Shown here piece by piece: positions 1 through 9,590 of a stretch of 64,000 nt of DNA (the first letter of the stretch is position 1; every line of letters starts with the position of its first letter). The position numbers and the translations under genes were made by a program. The notes beneath the pieces were generated by a model. The model was given only the letters and a program-made list of their open reading frames with translations. It had not been told where the DNA came from and searched no databases. The DNA is from Chelativorans sp. AA-79 (lineage in GTDB: Bacteria > Pseudomonadota > Alphaproteobacteria > Rhizobiales > Rhizobiaceae): the NCBI RefSeq assembly GCF_029457495.1, contig NZ_CP120361.1, forward strand, positions 4,108,001 through 4,172,000, in the 5' to 3' direction.

Positions 1-268
1 CCTTGCCGGCTTGCATCGCCCGGATGGCGATGCCCGCACGATCGCGCGGAATGGCGGCGGTGCAGATGACATCGATCGACTGATCCGCGAAGATCGCGTC
101 GCGGTCGAGGGGCTTCGCATCCGGATAGGTCTTGCGGAACTGCTCCATCAGGGCGGGCACCGAGGTCTCGGGGCAGTAGCCCGCGAATTCCGCACCCTCT
201 CCCAGGAGCCCATTCACGTGATCGAATATATGGCCGTGATCGATGCCTACGGCGGCAAATCTCAGCAT
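1..268 (-). CDS. Gfo/Idh/MocA-family oxidoreductase, N-terminal part (cut by window edge)
   Basis: The reading frame starts at an ATG at 268 on the minus strand and is still open at base 1, so only about 89 N-terminal residues are visible. It begins MLRFAAVGIDHGHIFDHV and continues with a Rossmann-like fold and an Asp-rich turn (PDAKPLDRDAIFADQSIDVI), as in the NAD(P)-binding half of Gfo/Idh/MocA dehydrogenases. The usual GxGxxG loop reads GIDHGH, a variant found in this family. It is divergent from the sugar ABC importer that starts at 592 and probably shares its control region. Substrate unknown; the family assignment rests on the N-terminus only. Confidence 0.6.
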   Translation of the reverse strand, partial: MLRFAAVGIDHGHIFDHVNGLLGEGAEFAGYCPETSVPALMEQFRKTYPDAKPLDRDAIFADQSIDVICTAAIPRDRAGIAIRAMQAGK

Positions 269-351
269 TGCCGGCTTCCTCCCAACGCGACCTCGTTCAA
301 AAGCGAACGTGACCTGCCGCCCGGTGCTCCTTTTCCGCAGGCAGGCCTTCG

Positions 352-362
352 TGGTTAGACCA
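352..362. promoter_or_regulatory. GntR/FadR-type operator 1 (TGGTTAGACCA)
   Basis: The sequence is a perfect TGGT-N3-ACCA palindrome, the half-site type bound by FCD-class GntR regulators (FadR, UxuR/ExuR style). The same 11-mer recurs at 495-505, 143 bp away. It lies upstream of the leftward oxidoreductase start at 268. The regulator is not identified; the GntR gene in this window (23288-23962) is distant and has its own divergent partner. Confidence 0.5.
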
Positions 363-494
363 GAACCGAATTCCTGAAAGATGTCAAGCCTGGCGAGGGC
401 GCCGGTGTTTCGGTGAAAATTCTGTACCTTACCCCGTTCTGTGCAGCATTTTTACAGAGGCTATTGACTTTTCTCACGGTCCACAGAATCTTTC

Positions 495-505
495 TGGTTA
501 GACCA
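495..505. promoter_or_regulatory. GntR/FadR-type operator 2 (TGGTTAGACCA)
   Basis: This is a second exact copy of TGGTTAGACCA. It sits just downstream of the putative -10 of the sugar ABC operon, so bound repressor would block initiation. Two identical copies flanking a divergent promoter region suggest co-regulation, possibly with looping. Confidence 0.55.
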
Positions 506-591
506 AAGCCGATCGGCCAGGAATCGAGGGGCCGATCGGGACAGGAGGAGAACGGTCGAAATCGGGCTTGAAGGAGCCAGGGAGGAAGAAA

Positions 592-1872
592 ATGTCCATG
601 AAACTCGCCGCTATCGTGCCGGGCACGGCGCTCGGGCTGCTGATCACCGCGGCCGCCCATGCCCAGCAGATTACAGTCCAGTGCGACGATCTCGGCTTCG
701 GCTGCGACACCATGGCGCCGGTGGTCGAACGATTCAACCAGGAGCATGCCGGCAAGACCGTGAAGCTCGAGAAGGTCTCCTACCAGACGATCGTCGAGGC
801 GCTGCCGGTGCAGCTCGAATCAGGCGAAGGGCCGGATGCCGCCATCGTCACCGACCTGGGAGGATTGAGCCGCTACTATCTCGACCTCACGCCCTATGTG
901 GACGCCGCTCATTTCGAGCAGGAGTTCGGGCGCACGCTGCAGTGGCTGCGCGGCAGCAACCCGGATGGCGAGGCCATCAACGGCATGCCGACCTCGCTGA
1001 CGGTGAACGGCGCCTATGTGAACCTCACGTTGTTCGAGCAGGCCGGCGTCCCCGTGCCGCAGGAGGGCGCCACCTGGGACGAGTGGGCGGAAGCGGCACG
1101 CCAGGTGGCCGACGCGACACAGACGGACTTCCCGATGGAGATGGACCGCTCGGGCCACCGCTTCGCGAGTTTCGCGATCAGCCACGGCGCGGAGCTGGTG
1201 GACGACGAAGGCAATCCCGTCGTCGATGACGGCCTGCGCACCGCGATCGAGAAGTTCGTCGAGTGGCACAAGAACGGCACCATGCCGCTCGATCTGTGGG
1301 GCGCGGTCGGCGGCTCCACCCATCGCGAGCTCTTCACCGATTTCCTGAACGCCAATGTGGTCTTCTATTTCGGCGGCTCGTGGACGCTGAACCAGATGGA
1401 CACCGAAGTGGGCGACCTCTTCGAATGGGCGGTCGTTTCCGCTCCATGCGGCCCTTCCTCCTGCACCGTGATGCCGGGCGGCGGCGCGCTGGTCGGCTTC
1501 AGGCACACCGACAATCCCGAGCTCGTGGGCGAGTTCATCAACTATATCGCCCAGCCGGAGAACTATAAGGAAATCATCGCCGCGTCGGTGGAGATTCCGG
1601 CCGCAGCTTCGCTGATCGAGGGCGGTGTGGACTATCCCAGCGCATCGGAGCGCACGCGGGAAGCGCTCGCCACCTTCACGAACCAGATCCCGAAAATGGC
1701 GCCGGCGGCCTACCGCTTCCAGGGCTGGCGGTTCCAGCGGGCGATGATGAACGCACTCACCACGCGCATCAGCCAGGTCATCAATGACGAGCTTACGGTG
1801 GATGCGGCGCTGGAGCGCATCAAGCAGGACGTAGAGCTCGCCATGGACGCGGCCAAGGCCGGCAACCAATAA
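592..1872 (+). CDS. Sugar ABC transporter substrate-binding protein (family 1)
   Basis: A 426-residue periplasmic binding protein that would deliver a sugar to the permeases encoded next. I chose ATG 592 over the upstream TTG 568 because a GGGAGG ribosome site precedes it and the product then starts with a clean Sec signal (residues 1-24, ending AHA before QQITVQ). The mature protein has the lengthy two-lobe layout of MalE/UgpB-type family 1 proteins, with GPDAAIVTD, a FGGSW loop and a PGGGALVGF segment typical of them. A Cys pair near the mature N-terminus (QCDDLGFGC) may form a disulfide. First gene of a four-gene operon; the substrate cannot be read from sequence. Confidence 0.9.
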   Translation: MSMKLAAIVPGTALGLLITAAAHAQQITVQCDDLGFGCDTMAPVVERFNQEHAGKTVKLEKVSYQTIVEALPVQLESGEGPDAAIVTDLGGLSRYYLDLTPYVDAAHFEQEFGRTLQWLRGSNPDGEAINGMPTSLTVNGAYVNLTLFEQAGVPVPQEGATWDEWAEAARQVADATQTDFPMEMDRSGHRFASFAISHGAELVDDEGNPVVDDGLRTAIEKFVEWHKNGTMPLDLWGAVGGSTHRELFTDFLNANVVFYFGGSWTLNQMDTEVGDLFEWAVVSAPCGPSSCTVMPGGGALVGFRHTDNPELVGEFINYIAQPENYKEIIAASVEIPAAASLIEGGVDYPSASERTREALATFTNQIPKMAPAAYRFQGWRFQRAMMNALTTRISQVINDELTVDAALERIKQDVELAMDAAKAGNQ

Positions 1873-1893
1873 CCACCGCGAGAGGAAGGGCGC

Positions 1894-2892
1894 ATGGCCG
1901 TCGGAGCCACGCTATCGGGAGCAGCCGCCGCCCTTGCGGCGCTCCCCGCAAAGCTGGTCGAGCCCGTCATGCTCGGCCTGCAGAAGCTTCTGGGCGCCCG
2001 GCGCATGCCGTGGGTGTTCCTGATCCCCAATCTCACGGCCGTGCTCCTCTTCTCGCTCCTGCCCGTCTTCATCAACATCTTCTATTCGGTGACGGGCAGC
2101 GACCGCCTCTTCCCGCAGGAGCGGCCCTATGTGGGCGCCGCGAACTACGAAACGCTGCTGGATTGCGGGAATTATCTGGACCCGTCCACCTGCTCGCGCG
2201 ATCTCTTCTGGCGGGCGCTCGGCAACACGCTCCTCTTCGTGCCGGTCCAGGTGGCGGCCATGATCGGCATCGCGCTCTTCACCGCCATCTGCATCAATCG
2301 CGACATCAGGGGGCGCGGCTTCTTCCGCGGCATCTTCTTCTTTCCCGTGATGCTGTCGCCGGTGGTGGTGGCGCTCACCTGGCAATGGATCCTGCAGCGC
2401 AACGGCGCGCTCAACGGCCTGCTCACGGCCGTCGGGCTTCCGCCCGTGAACTGGCTCGTGCTGCCGGACATGGCCTTCTTCTGGTCCGTCTTCGTGACCG
2501 TCTGGGCGCATATGGGTTTCTTCACCATCATCCTGCTCGCCGGGCTCCAGTCCATCCCGCGCGACGTCTACGAGGCGGCGAAAATGGATTCGGCGAGCCC
2601 CTGGCGCGTCTTCACGCGCATCACATTGCCCATGCTGAAGCCCACGCTGCTCGTGGTCTTCATTCTCTGCGTGATCCGTTCGGTGCAGACCTTCGACGAA
2701 CTCTATGTGCTGACGGGCGGCGGGCCGGGCTCGGCGACGATCCTGATCGTGCAGTTCATCTACGAGACGGGCTTCGCCATCCAGCCGCGCAATTTCGGGC
2801 TGGCGGCGGCCGCCTCGCTGCTTCTCGGCGCCGTGCTGCTCGTCTTCACCGTCATCCAGCTCAGGCTTGCCCGGGGGCGGAGCTATGACTGA
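1894..2892 (+). CDS. Sugar ABC transporter permease (MalF/UgpA type)
   Basis: A 332-residue inner-membrane subunit of the same importer, with about six hydrophobic segments. The cytoplasmic EAA loop, which docks on the ATPase, begins at about residue 227 (EAAKMDSASPWRVFTRITLP) and has the expected G/S-x9-P spacing. The N-terminus carries an extra amphipathic stretch before the first membrane span near residue 45. The gene follows the binding protein after 21 bp and overlaps the next permease by 8 bp, so the two permeases should be translationally coupled and form the heterodimeric channel. Confidence 0.92.
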   Translation: MAVGATLSGAAAALAALPAKLVEPVMLGLQKLLGARRMPWVFLIPNLTAVLLFSLLPVFINIFYSVTGSDRLFPQERPYVGAANYETLLDCGNYLDPSTCSRDLFWRALGNTLLFVPVQVAAMIGIALFTAICINRDIRGRGFFRGIFFFPVMLSPVVVALTWQWILQRNGALNGLLTAVGLPPVNWLVLPDMAFFWSVFVTVWAHMGFFTIILLAGLQSIPRDVYEAAKMDSASPWRVFTRITLPMLKPTLLVVFILCVIRSVQTFDELYVLTGGGPGSATILIVQFIYETGFAIQPRNFGLAAAASLLLGAVLLVFTVIQLRLARGRSYD

Positions 2893-3973
2893 GCTGATGG
2901 TGCGCGACGAGCAAGGATCCATCCTGCGGTTCCTGACCCGCCGCCGCGGCAAGATCCGCGCCGACTGGACCGACTGGGCGACCTATCTCTACCTGTTCCT
3001 CGGCGTGGCGATCATGTTCGCGCCGGTGCTCTGGGTGGTGACCTCATCGTTCAAGACGCCGGCCAATCTTGCCGAATTTCCGCCCACCTTCCTTCCATAC
3101 GCCACCGAGACCGTGGCAGTGGAAGACTATGACGAGCCGCTGCCCCTCTATGAGGTGAAGACCGAAGGCGGGGAGACGCGCCTCCTGGCGCAGGTGCGCC
3201 GGGTGGGCCTGAGGGCGCAGATGGTGGATCCGGCCAATCCGGAGGCCGGCCGGATCGTTGTGCCGATCGCCGACGCCGAGCCGGTACGGCGCATCTCCTT
3301 CACCTTCGCCAATTACGCGCGGCTGCTCTCCACATCGGGCTCCGACCTGTGGCTGTTCGTCTACAACTCGCTCTTCATCACCGTGGTGGCCACGATCATC
3401 ACCGTGATCATGAACTCCATGGCGGCCTTCGCGCTCTCGAAATATAGATTCAAGGGCAATACCGTGGCGCTCGTCGCCATCCTGATGACGCTGATGATAC
3501 CGCCGACCGTCGTGCTCGTGCCCACTTATCTGATCGTTGCGGAACTGGGCCTCGTCGGCAATCTGTGGGGTGTGATCCTGCCCACGGTGGCAACGCCGAC
3601 AGGCGTCTTCCTGCTAAGACAGTACATGCTCACGATCCCCGACGAGCTCATCGAGGCGGCGCGCATGGATCATGCCAGCGAGTGGCGCATCTACTGGCGC
3701 ATCATGCTGCCGCTTTCGGCACCTGCGCTCGCGGTGGTGGCGATCTTTTCGATCCTGTCGCGCTGGAACGACTTCCTGCTGCCGCTCGTGGTGCTCAACC
3801 GGCGCGAGGTCTACACGCTGCAGCTCGCACTCGCCTCCTTCCAGGACGAGAACCGGATTCAGTACGATCAGCTGCTCGCCATGACCACGCTGACCGCCCT
3901 GCCCCTCGCCTTCGCCTTCATCTTCCTGCAGCGCTACATCGCAAGCGGCATCGCCTCGACCGGAATCAAGTGA
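2885..3973 (+). CDS. Sugar ABC transporter permease (MalG/UgpE type) with periplasmic insert
   Basis: This is the 362-residue partner permease. The start at 2885 lies within the last codons of the upstream permease; an in-frame GTG/ATG further upstream is less likely. Its EAA loop begins near residue 257 (EAARMDHASEWRIYWRIMLP). Between the first membrane span and the core (residues about 65-140) is a hydrophilic, acidic insert of roughly 75 residues, predicted to face the periplasm; ordinary MalG-type subunits lack it. The insert probably touches the binding protein. The ATPase gene follows 6 bp downstream. Confidence 0.9.
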   Translation: MTELMVRDEQGSILRFLTRRRGKIRADWTDWATYLYLFLGVAIMFAPVLWVVTSSFKTPANLAEFPPTFLPYATETVAVEDYDEPLPLYEVKTEGGETRLLAQVRRVGLRAQMVDPANPEAGRIVVPIADAEPVRRISFTFANYARLLSTSGSDLWLFVYNSLFITVVATIITVIMNSMAAFALSKYRFKGNTVALVAILMTLMIPPTVVLVPTYLIVAELGLVGNLWGVILPTVATPTGVFLLRQYMLTIPDELIEAARMDHASEWRIYWRIMLPLSAPALAVVAIFSILSRWNDFLLPLVVLNRREVYTLQLALASFQDENRIQYDQLLAMTTLTALPLAFAFIFLQRYIASGIASTGIK

Positions 3974-3979
3974 GAAAGA

Positions 3980-5071
<1,092 letters not shown>

Positions 5072-5133
5072 TCTTCGTCAGCAAATCACGCGGCGCCGGC
5101 GCGTAGACTGCCTTGCCGCCGCCGGCATGGCCG

Positions 5134-5559
5134 CTACCGCACGACGAGAACCGAAATCATCGCATGCCGGACGACGCGCGCCGCATTCGGACCGATGAGA
5201 TAATCCTCCGGCCCCGGCCGCTTGGCGGACAGCACGATCAGGTCGGCCTTGACCAGCCCCGCATAGCGCAGGATCTCGCGGTAGATCGAGCCGTGGCCCA
5301 CGATGTGGCGGTGCTTGATATCCGTCGGCACGTGCTTCGTGGTGAAGTCGTGCAGCGCCTGGTTGGCGTGATCGAGCGCCTTCTGCTCATGCCCCTTGGG
5401 GAAGAAGCCGCCGACGATCGACATGCCGTAGTCGGGCACCACCGTCATGACGTGCAGCCGGCTGCGGAAGGCGCGGGCATATTCGACCGCGGTCTCGACC
5501 GCGCGCATCTCGCTTTCCTCGTTGCCGAGATCGATGGAAAGGAGAATGTCCTTGTACAT
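5134..5559 (-). CDS. Universal stress protein UspA family
   Basis: A 141-residue single-domain Usp protein (opening MYKDILLSIDLGNEESEMRA). The C-terminal nucleotide-binding region reads RPGPEDYLIGPNAARVVRHA; Pro replaces the Ser/Thr usually found after the last Gly, so ATP binding may be altered. It starts 15 bp after the TRAP permease with a strong GGAGGAGCAAG ribosome site, so it is the third gene of the TAXI-TRAP operon. A Usp partner is known from TRAP systems such as TeaD of the ectoine importer TeaABC, where it tunes transport. A similar regulatory role is inferred here. Confidence 0.9.
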   Translation of the reverse strand: MYKDILLSIDLGNEESEMRAVETAVEYARAFRSRLHVMTVVPDYGMSIVGGFFPKGHEQKALDHANQALHDFTTKHVPTDIKHRHIVGHGSIYREILRYAGLVKADLIVLSAKRPGPEDYLIGPNAARVVRHAMISVLVVR

Positions 5560-5574
5560 GGTCTTGCTCCTCCG

Positions 5575-8250
5575 TCAGACCGCCGGCCGCGGGACCGGTT
5601 TGCCGGCGATCGTGCCCCCGCGCCGGCGCTGCAGGAACACCACGAGCGCAAGGATGAGGACGGCCGGGATGTAGAAGACCTGGCGCGGCATGCGATCAGC
5701 AGCCGTCACCTCCACTGCAGTGAGTTGCACCGGCTGGTCGGCGTAGAAGTCCATGTTGGAAAGCGTGCGGCCGGCGAAGCTGTTGAAATCGAGCGGCTCG
5801 TCGACGATCACCGTCCCGTTCTCGATGCGCACGGGCAGGCCGGTGGCCTCCTCGAAGCGAGCCTCGCCGGTTTCCCCCGCTTCGCCGAGATTGAAGGCCA
5901 TGGTGCGCTCCAGCATCTCGTCGGGATTCTCGAAGCTCGGCCCCCGGATGACGAGGCGCGCCTCCGCGCCGGACGGCTCGTTCTCGACCGCTTCGAACAC
6001 CCGCTGAGGCTCGATCTGCTCGTAGGGCGGCTGGACGAGATCGAGGAAGAAACCGGGCCGCAGAAGCATGAAGGTGACCAGCAGCAGCGCCACCGATTCC
6101 CACAGGCGCGACTTCGTCATGAAGAAGCCCTGCGTGGCGGCGGCGAAGATCAGCATCGCCAGCAGCGAGAGGCAGAAGATCCATATCGCCTGCACCAACC
6201 CGACATTGATAAGCAGAAGGTCCGTGTTGAAGACGAAGATGAAGGGCAGGATCACCGTGCGGAGCGAATAGAAGAAGGCGGTGAAGCCCGTCTTCAGCGG
6301 GTCGCCTCCCGAGACCGCGGCCGCGGCAAAGGAGGCAAGCCCCACCGGTGGCGTCACATCGGCCATGATGCCGAAATAGAAGACGAACATATGCGCGGCG
6401 ATCAGCGGGATCAGCACGCCGTTCGCCGCACCGAGCGTCACGATGACCGGCGCCATCAGCGAGGAGACGACGATATAGTTCGCCGTCGTCGGCAGGCCCA
6501 TGCCGAGCACGAGGCTGATCACGGCCGTGTAGACGAGGATCAGGAAGATGTTTCCGCCCGACAGGAATTCGACGAATTCCGCCATGACCTGGCCGATGCC
6601 CGTGAGCGTGACTGTGCCCACCACAATGCCCGCCGCCGCCGTTGCGCAGGCGATGCCGATCATGTTGCGGGCGCCGGCGATGAGGCCGGCCACGAGATCG
6701 GCGAAACCTTCCGCGAAGGCCCGTCCCGTATCCGACTGCAAGCCGCGGAACAGAGCCTTCAAGGGCTTTTGCGTGAGAACGATGAAGATCAGCAGCAGGA
6801 CCGCGTAGAAGGCCGACAGCCCGGGCGAGGTACGCTCGATCATCAGGAACCAGATGAGGACCACCAGGGGCAGGAGATAGTAGAGCCCGGTCTTCAGCAC
6901 CTCGGTCGCGATCGGCAGTTGCACGACCGGCGCGTCCGGATCATCCAGTTCGAGATCCTGCCCCTGCGCCGCATACCAGACGAGCAGGACATAGACGCCG
7001 AGCAGAGCGAGAATGAGAACAGGGCCGGAAATGCCGGGGACCAGATAACGGATGAAGGCGACGCCGTAGTATACGATACCCGCCAGGATGACCATCGAGG
7101 CGATGGTGATGCCCGTCCGCATGAGGGTCACCGGCAGCGGGTGCGCGATGCGCTTCTCCAGCACCGGCATGTCGTTCTTCACCGCCTCCAGATGCACGAC
7201 ATAAAGGAGAGCGATATAGGTGATCACGGCCGGCAGGAAGGCATGCTTGATGACCTGCAGATAGGGGATGCCGACATATTCCACCATGAGAAAGGCGGCA
7301 GCCCCCATCACCGGCGGCATGATCTGGCCGTTCACCGAACTCGCCACCTCCACCGAGCCCGCTTTTTCGGGCGTGAAGCCCACCCGCTTCATCAGCGGGA
7401 TCGTGAAGGTGCCGGTGGTGACCACATTGGCGATCGAAGAGCCGGAGATGAAGCCGGTCATCATCGAGGAAAGCACCGCCGCCTTGGCCGGGCCGCCGCG
7501 CAGATGGCCAAGCAGCGCGAAAGCGAGCTTGATGAAGAAGTTGCCGGCGCCCGCCCGGTCGAGCATGGAGCCGAACAGCACGAACAGGAACACGAAGGCC
7601 GAGGAGACGCCGAGCGCGACGCCGAAGACGCCGTTGGGCGACAGCCACATCTGGTCCATCGCGCGGCTGAAGGAGGCGCCTCCCCAGCGGATGATATCGG
7701 GCACGACCGGGGACGAACCGAAGAAGACATAGGCCAGGAAAACCAGTGCCACGATCACAAGCGGCGGGCCGAGCGCGCGGCGCGTGGCCTCCAGAAGAAG
7801 CAGCATGCCGAGCCCGGCCACCACGAGATCCCGCGTGATCGGCAGGCCCGGGCGCTGCGCCAGCTCATGGTAGAAGACGAAGATGTAGAGCGCACAGGCG
7901 GCGGCAGCCAGGGCCAGGATCCAATCCTGGATCGGCACCCGGTCGCGCGGGCTGCGGGTCAAGGCGGGGAACGCCACATAGGCGAGGAAGAGGCCGAAGG
8001 CCAGGTGGATGGCGCGGCTCTGCGCGTCGTTGAGCACGAGGCCGAGGCCGGTGAAGCTCGACAGGATATAAGGGAGCGGCGAGGCGATGTAGAGCTGGAA
8101 CAGCGACCAGCAGAGCGCCACGCCGGCAATGATGTAGCCCGCCGTTCCCGCCGGATTGCGCGCGCCGGTATCGGTGGAGGCGACGAGATCCTGCAGATCG
8201 TCGCCGGAAAGCTGCGCCTGCCCCGGAGCACCCTTCGGATTGTCGGCCAT
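5575..8250 (-). CDS. TRAP transporter, fused 4TM/12TM permease, TAXI type, with C-terminal DUF3394-like domain
   Basis: An 891-residue membrane protein in which the small DctQ-like and large DctM-like TRAP subunits are fused, as is normal for TAXI systems. Hydrophobic segments run from about residue 35 to 690, including GFISGSSIANVVTTG and GMGLPTTANYIVVSS, the conserved loops of the DctM domain. The last ~190 residues are largely soluble and end in one membrane span followed by a basic tail. ATG 8250 is preferred to TTG 8268 because a GGGGAACGA site precedes it. It is separated from the binding-protein gene by a hairpin with a T run (8341-8366), which should lower its expression relative to that gene. 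Confidence 0.92.
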   Translation of the reverse strand: MADNPKGAPGQAQLSGDDLQDLVASTDTGARNPAGTAGYIIAGVALCWSLFQLYIASPLPYILSSFTGLGLVLNDAQSRAIHLAFGLFLAYVAFPALTRSPRDRVPIQDWILALAAAACALYIFVFYHELAQRPGLPITRDLVVAGLGMLLLLEATRRALGPPLVIVALVFLAYVFFGSSPVVPDIIRWGGASFSRAMDQMWLSPNGVFGVALGVSSAFVFLFVLFGSMLDRAGAGNFFIKLAFALLGHLRGGPAKAAVLSSMMTGFISGSSIANVVTTGTFTIPLMKRVGFTPEKAGSVEVASSVNGQIMPPVMGAAAFLMVEYVGIPYLQVIKHAFLPAVITYIALLYVVHLEAVKNDMPVLEKRIAHPLPVTLMRTGITIASMVILAGIVYYGVAFIRYLVPGISGPVLILALLGVYVLLVWYAAQGQDLELDDPDAPVVQLPIATEVLKTGLYYLLPLVVLIWFLMIERTSPGLSAFYAVLLLIFIVLTQKPLKALFRGLQSDTGRAFAEGFADLVAGLIAGARNMIGIACATAAAGIVVGTVTLTGIGQVMAEFVEFLSGGNIFLILVYTAVISLVLGMGLPTTANYIVVSSLMAPVIVTLGAANGVLIPLIAAHMFVFYFGIMADVTPPVGLASFAAAAVSGGDPLKTGFTAFFYSLRTVILPFIFVFNTDLLLINVGLVQAIWIFCLSLLAMLIFAAATQGFFMTKSRLWESVALLLVTFMLLRPGFFLDLVQPPYEQIEPQRVFEAVENEPSGAEARLVIRGPSFENPDEMLERTMAFNLGEAGETGEARFEEATGLPVRIENGTVIVDEPLDFNSFAGRTLSNMDFYADQPVQLTAVEVTAADRMPRQVFYIPAVLILALVVFLQRRRGGTIAGKPVPRPAV

Positions 8251-8340
8251 CACTTCGTTCCCCAACAAAAGGAATCCGGATTATGATTGTTGCGCACGCG
8301 CCCTTCCAGCGGGCAAGTGCGATTCCTTCGGCCAATATGA

Positions 8341-8366
8341 AAAGGGCGCCCGCTGGCGGGCGCCCC
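8341..8366 (-). terminator. Intercistronic attenuator/terminator between TAXI binding protein and TRAP permease
   Basis: Read on the minus strand, a 10-bp perfect GC stem (GGGCGCCCGC / GCGGGCGCCC, two-base loop or nine bp with a tetraloop) is followed at once by TTTT. It lies 12 bp after the binding-protein stop codon and about 90 bp before the permease start, within an apparent operon. Partial termination here would give more binding protein than permease. Confidence 0.75.
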
Positions 8367-8378
8367 TTGGCAACCGGC

Positions 8379-9359
8379 TCAGTTCAGCCAGCCCTGTTCG
8401 TTGTAGTACTTCTCCGCGCCGGGATGAAGCGGCGCCGAGTTGCCCTGGCTCACCATCTGCTCCGGCGTGAGATTGGCAAGGGCCGGATGCAGGCTCTTGA
8501 AGTCCTCGAAATTGTCGAAGACCGCCTTCACCAGCCCGTAGACCACATCCTCAGGCACGTCGGCGGAGCTGACGAGCGTCGCGCCCACGCCGAAAGTGTT
8601 CACATCCTGGTCAGTGCCGCGATACATGCCGCCCGGAATCACCGCCTTGAAATAATAGGGGTTTTCCTCGACCAGCTTGTCGACCACCTCACCTTCGACG
8701 GGCACGATTACGCTGTCGCAGGTGGTGGTGGCCTCTTCGATGGCGCCGGCCGGATGCCCGACCGTATAGGCGAAGGCATCGATGTTGTTGTCGCAGAGCG
8801 CCGATGCCTGCTCGGTTGGCGCAAGCTCCGCCGCAAGGGCGAAGTCCGAATTTGACCAGCCTTTCTCGGCAATCAGGATATCCATCAGCGCGCGTTGGCC
8901 GGAGCCGGGATTGCCTATATTGACCCGCTTGCCCTTGAGGTCGTCGAAATCCGAGACGTCGGCGTCCTGGCGGGCAACCACCGTCAGCGGCTCGGCATGC
9001 AGCGAGAAGACCGAGCGGAGGTTCTCATGCGCCCCGCCATCGGCGAAATTGGCTTCGCCGTTATAGGCATTGTACTGCACATCCGACTGAACGACGCCGA
9101 ACTCGAGGTCGCCGCCCTTGATGGCATTGACGTTGAAGACCGAGCCGCCGGTCGATTCCACGGAGCAACGGATGCCCGTCTCGCGACGGTTCTGGTTCAT
9201 CAGGCGGCAGATGGCGCCGCCGACGGGATAGTAAACACCCGTGACACCGCCGGTGCCGATCGAGACGAATCGCTGCTCCTGCGCCGTCGCGGCACCGGCC
9301 GACAGAATGCCGATCATCGCGGCCGCAACGCCAAAGCCGAGGATTCGATTTTGTTTCAT
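8379..9359 (-). CDS. TAXI-family TRAP transporter solute-binding protein
   Basis: A 326-residue periplasmic receptor. The signal peptide covers residues 1-26 or so, ending ATAQ before [10 protein letters not shown]. The TAXI hallmark follows: [19 protein letters not shown], then STGGSVFNV and [13 protein letters not shown] proteins of known specificity bind glutamate or other small carboxylates; the ligand here is unknown. ATG 9359 has an AGGGAG ribosome site. It is the first gene of a minus-strand operon with the permease and Usp protein; a possible RpiR half-site pair lies upstream (9523-9549). Confidence 0.93.
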   Translation of the reverse strand: MKQNRILGFGVAAAMIGILSAGAATAQEQRFVSIGTGGVTGVYYPVGGAICRLMNQNRRETGIRCSVESTGGSVFNVNAIKGGDLEFGVVQSDVQYNAYNGEANFADGGAHENLRSVFSLHAEPLTVVARQDADVSDFDDLKGKRVNIGNPGSGQRALMDILIAEKGWSNSDFALAAELAPTEQASALCDNNIDAFAYTVGHPAGAIEEATTTCDSVIVPVEGEVVDKLVEENPYYFKAVIPGGMYRGTDQDVNTFGVGATLVSSADVPEDVVYGLVKAVFDNFEDFKSLHPALANLTPEQMVSQGNSAPLHPGAEKYYNEQGWLN

Positions 9360-9522
9360 GTTGTGTCTCCCTGAATGCACCAACTACTGTCTACGTCCTG
9401 CCTCCCACACGGAGGCACCTGCCAGAAGATGTTTCCGGCGGTTCTTACGCACAGCCCAAGCAGTGAACCTGAACGGCCATTCCCTTCAAGTCAATGGATA
9501 GACTGCGCAGTTCGGCGGAAGA

Positions 9523-9549
9523 TGCAACGCAAAGTGGTGGTTGGTTGCC
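9523..9549. promoter_or_regulatory. Possible RpiR-type half-site pair upstream of the TAXI-TRAP operon
   Basis: TGCAAC at 9523-9528 and GTTGCC at 9544-9549 face each other with starts 21 bp apart. The same TGCAAC/GTTGCA elements form the operator cluster beside the RpiR gene at 11840-11866, also spanning 21 bp. The 231-bp gap 9360-9590 is otherwise without a gene. Short matches like this can arise by chance. Confidence 0.3.
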
Positions 9550-9590
9550 TCCGCCCACGGCCCTCATTTTCCTTCCTTTCTCCATCCGCC

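Larger units (their letters stand above)
269..591. promoter_or_regulatory. Divergent control region of oxidoreductase and sugar ABC operon
   Basis: This 323-bp gap separates two divergent start codons and I see no gene in it. It holds two identical TGGTTAGACCA palindromes (352-362 and 495-505) and, for the rightward operon, a promoter-like pair TTGACT (464-469), 17-bp spacer, AATCTT (487-492). The second palindrome falls where transcription from that promoter would start, which is a typical repressor position. The Shine-Dalgarno GGGAGG stands about 7 bases before the ATG at 592. The promoter is a reading by eye. Confidence 0.5.

Noticed and set aside
5113..8286. A 1057-codon open frame on the plus strand
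   Set aside because: It is the complement of the UspA and TRAP permease genes; the translation is rich in Arg, His, Asp, Glu and Gln with no hydrophobic core or motifs, as expected for an antisense frame of high-GC coding DNA.
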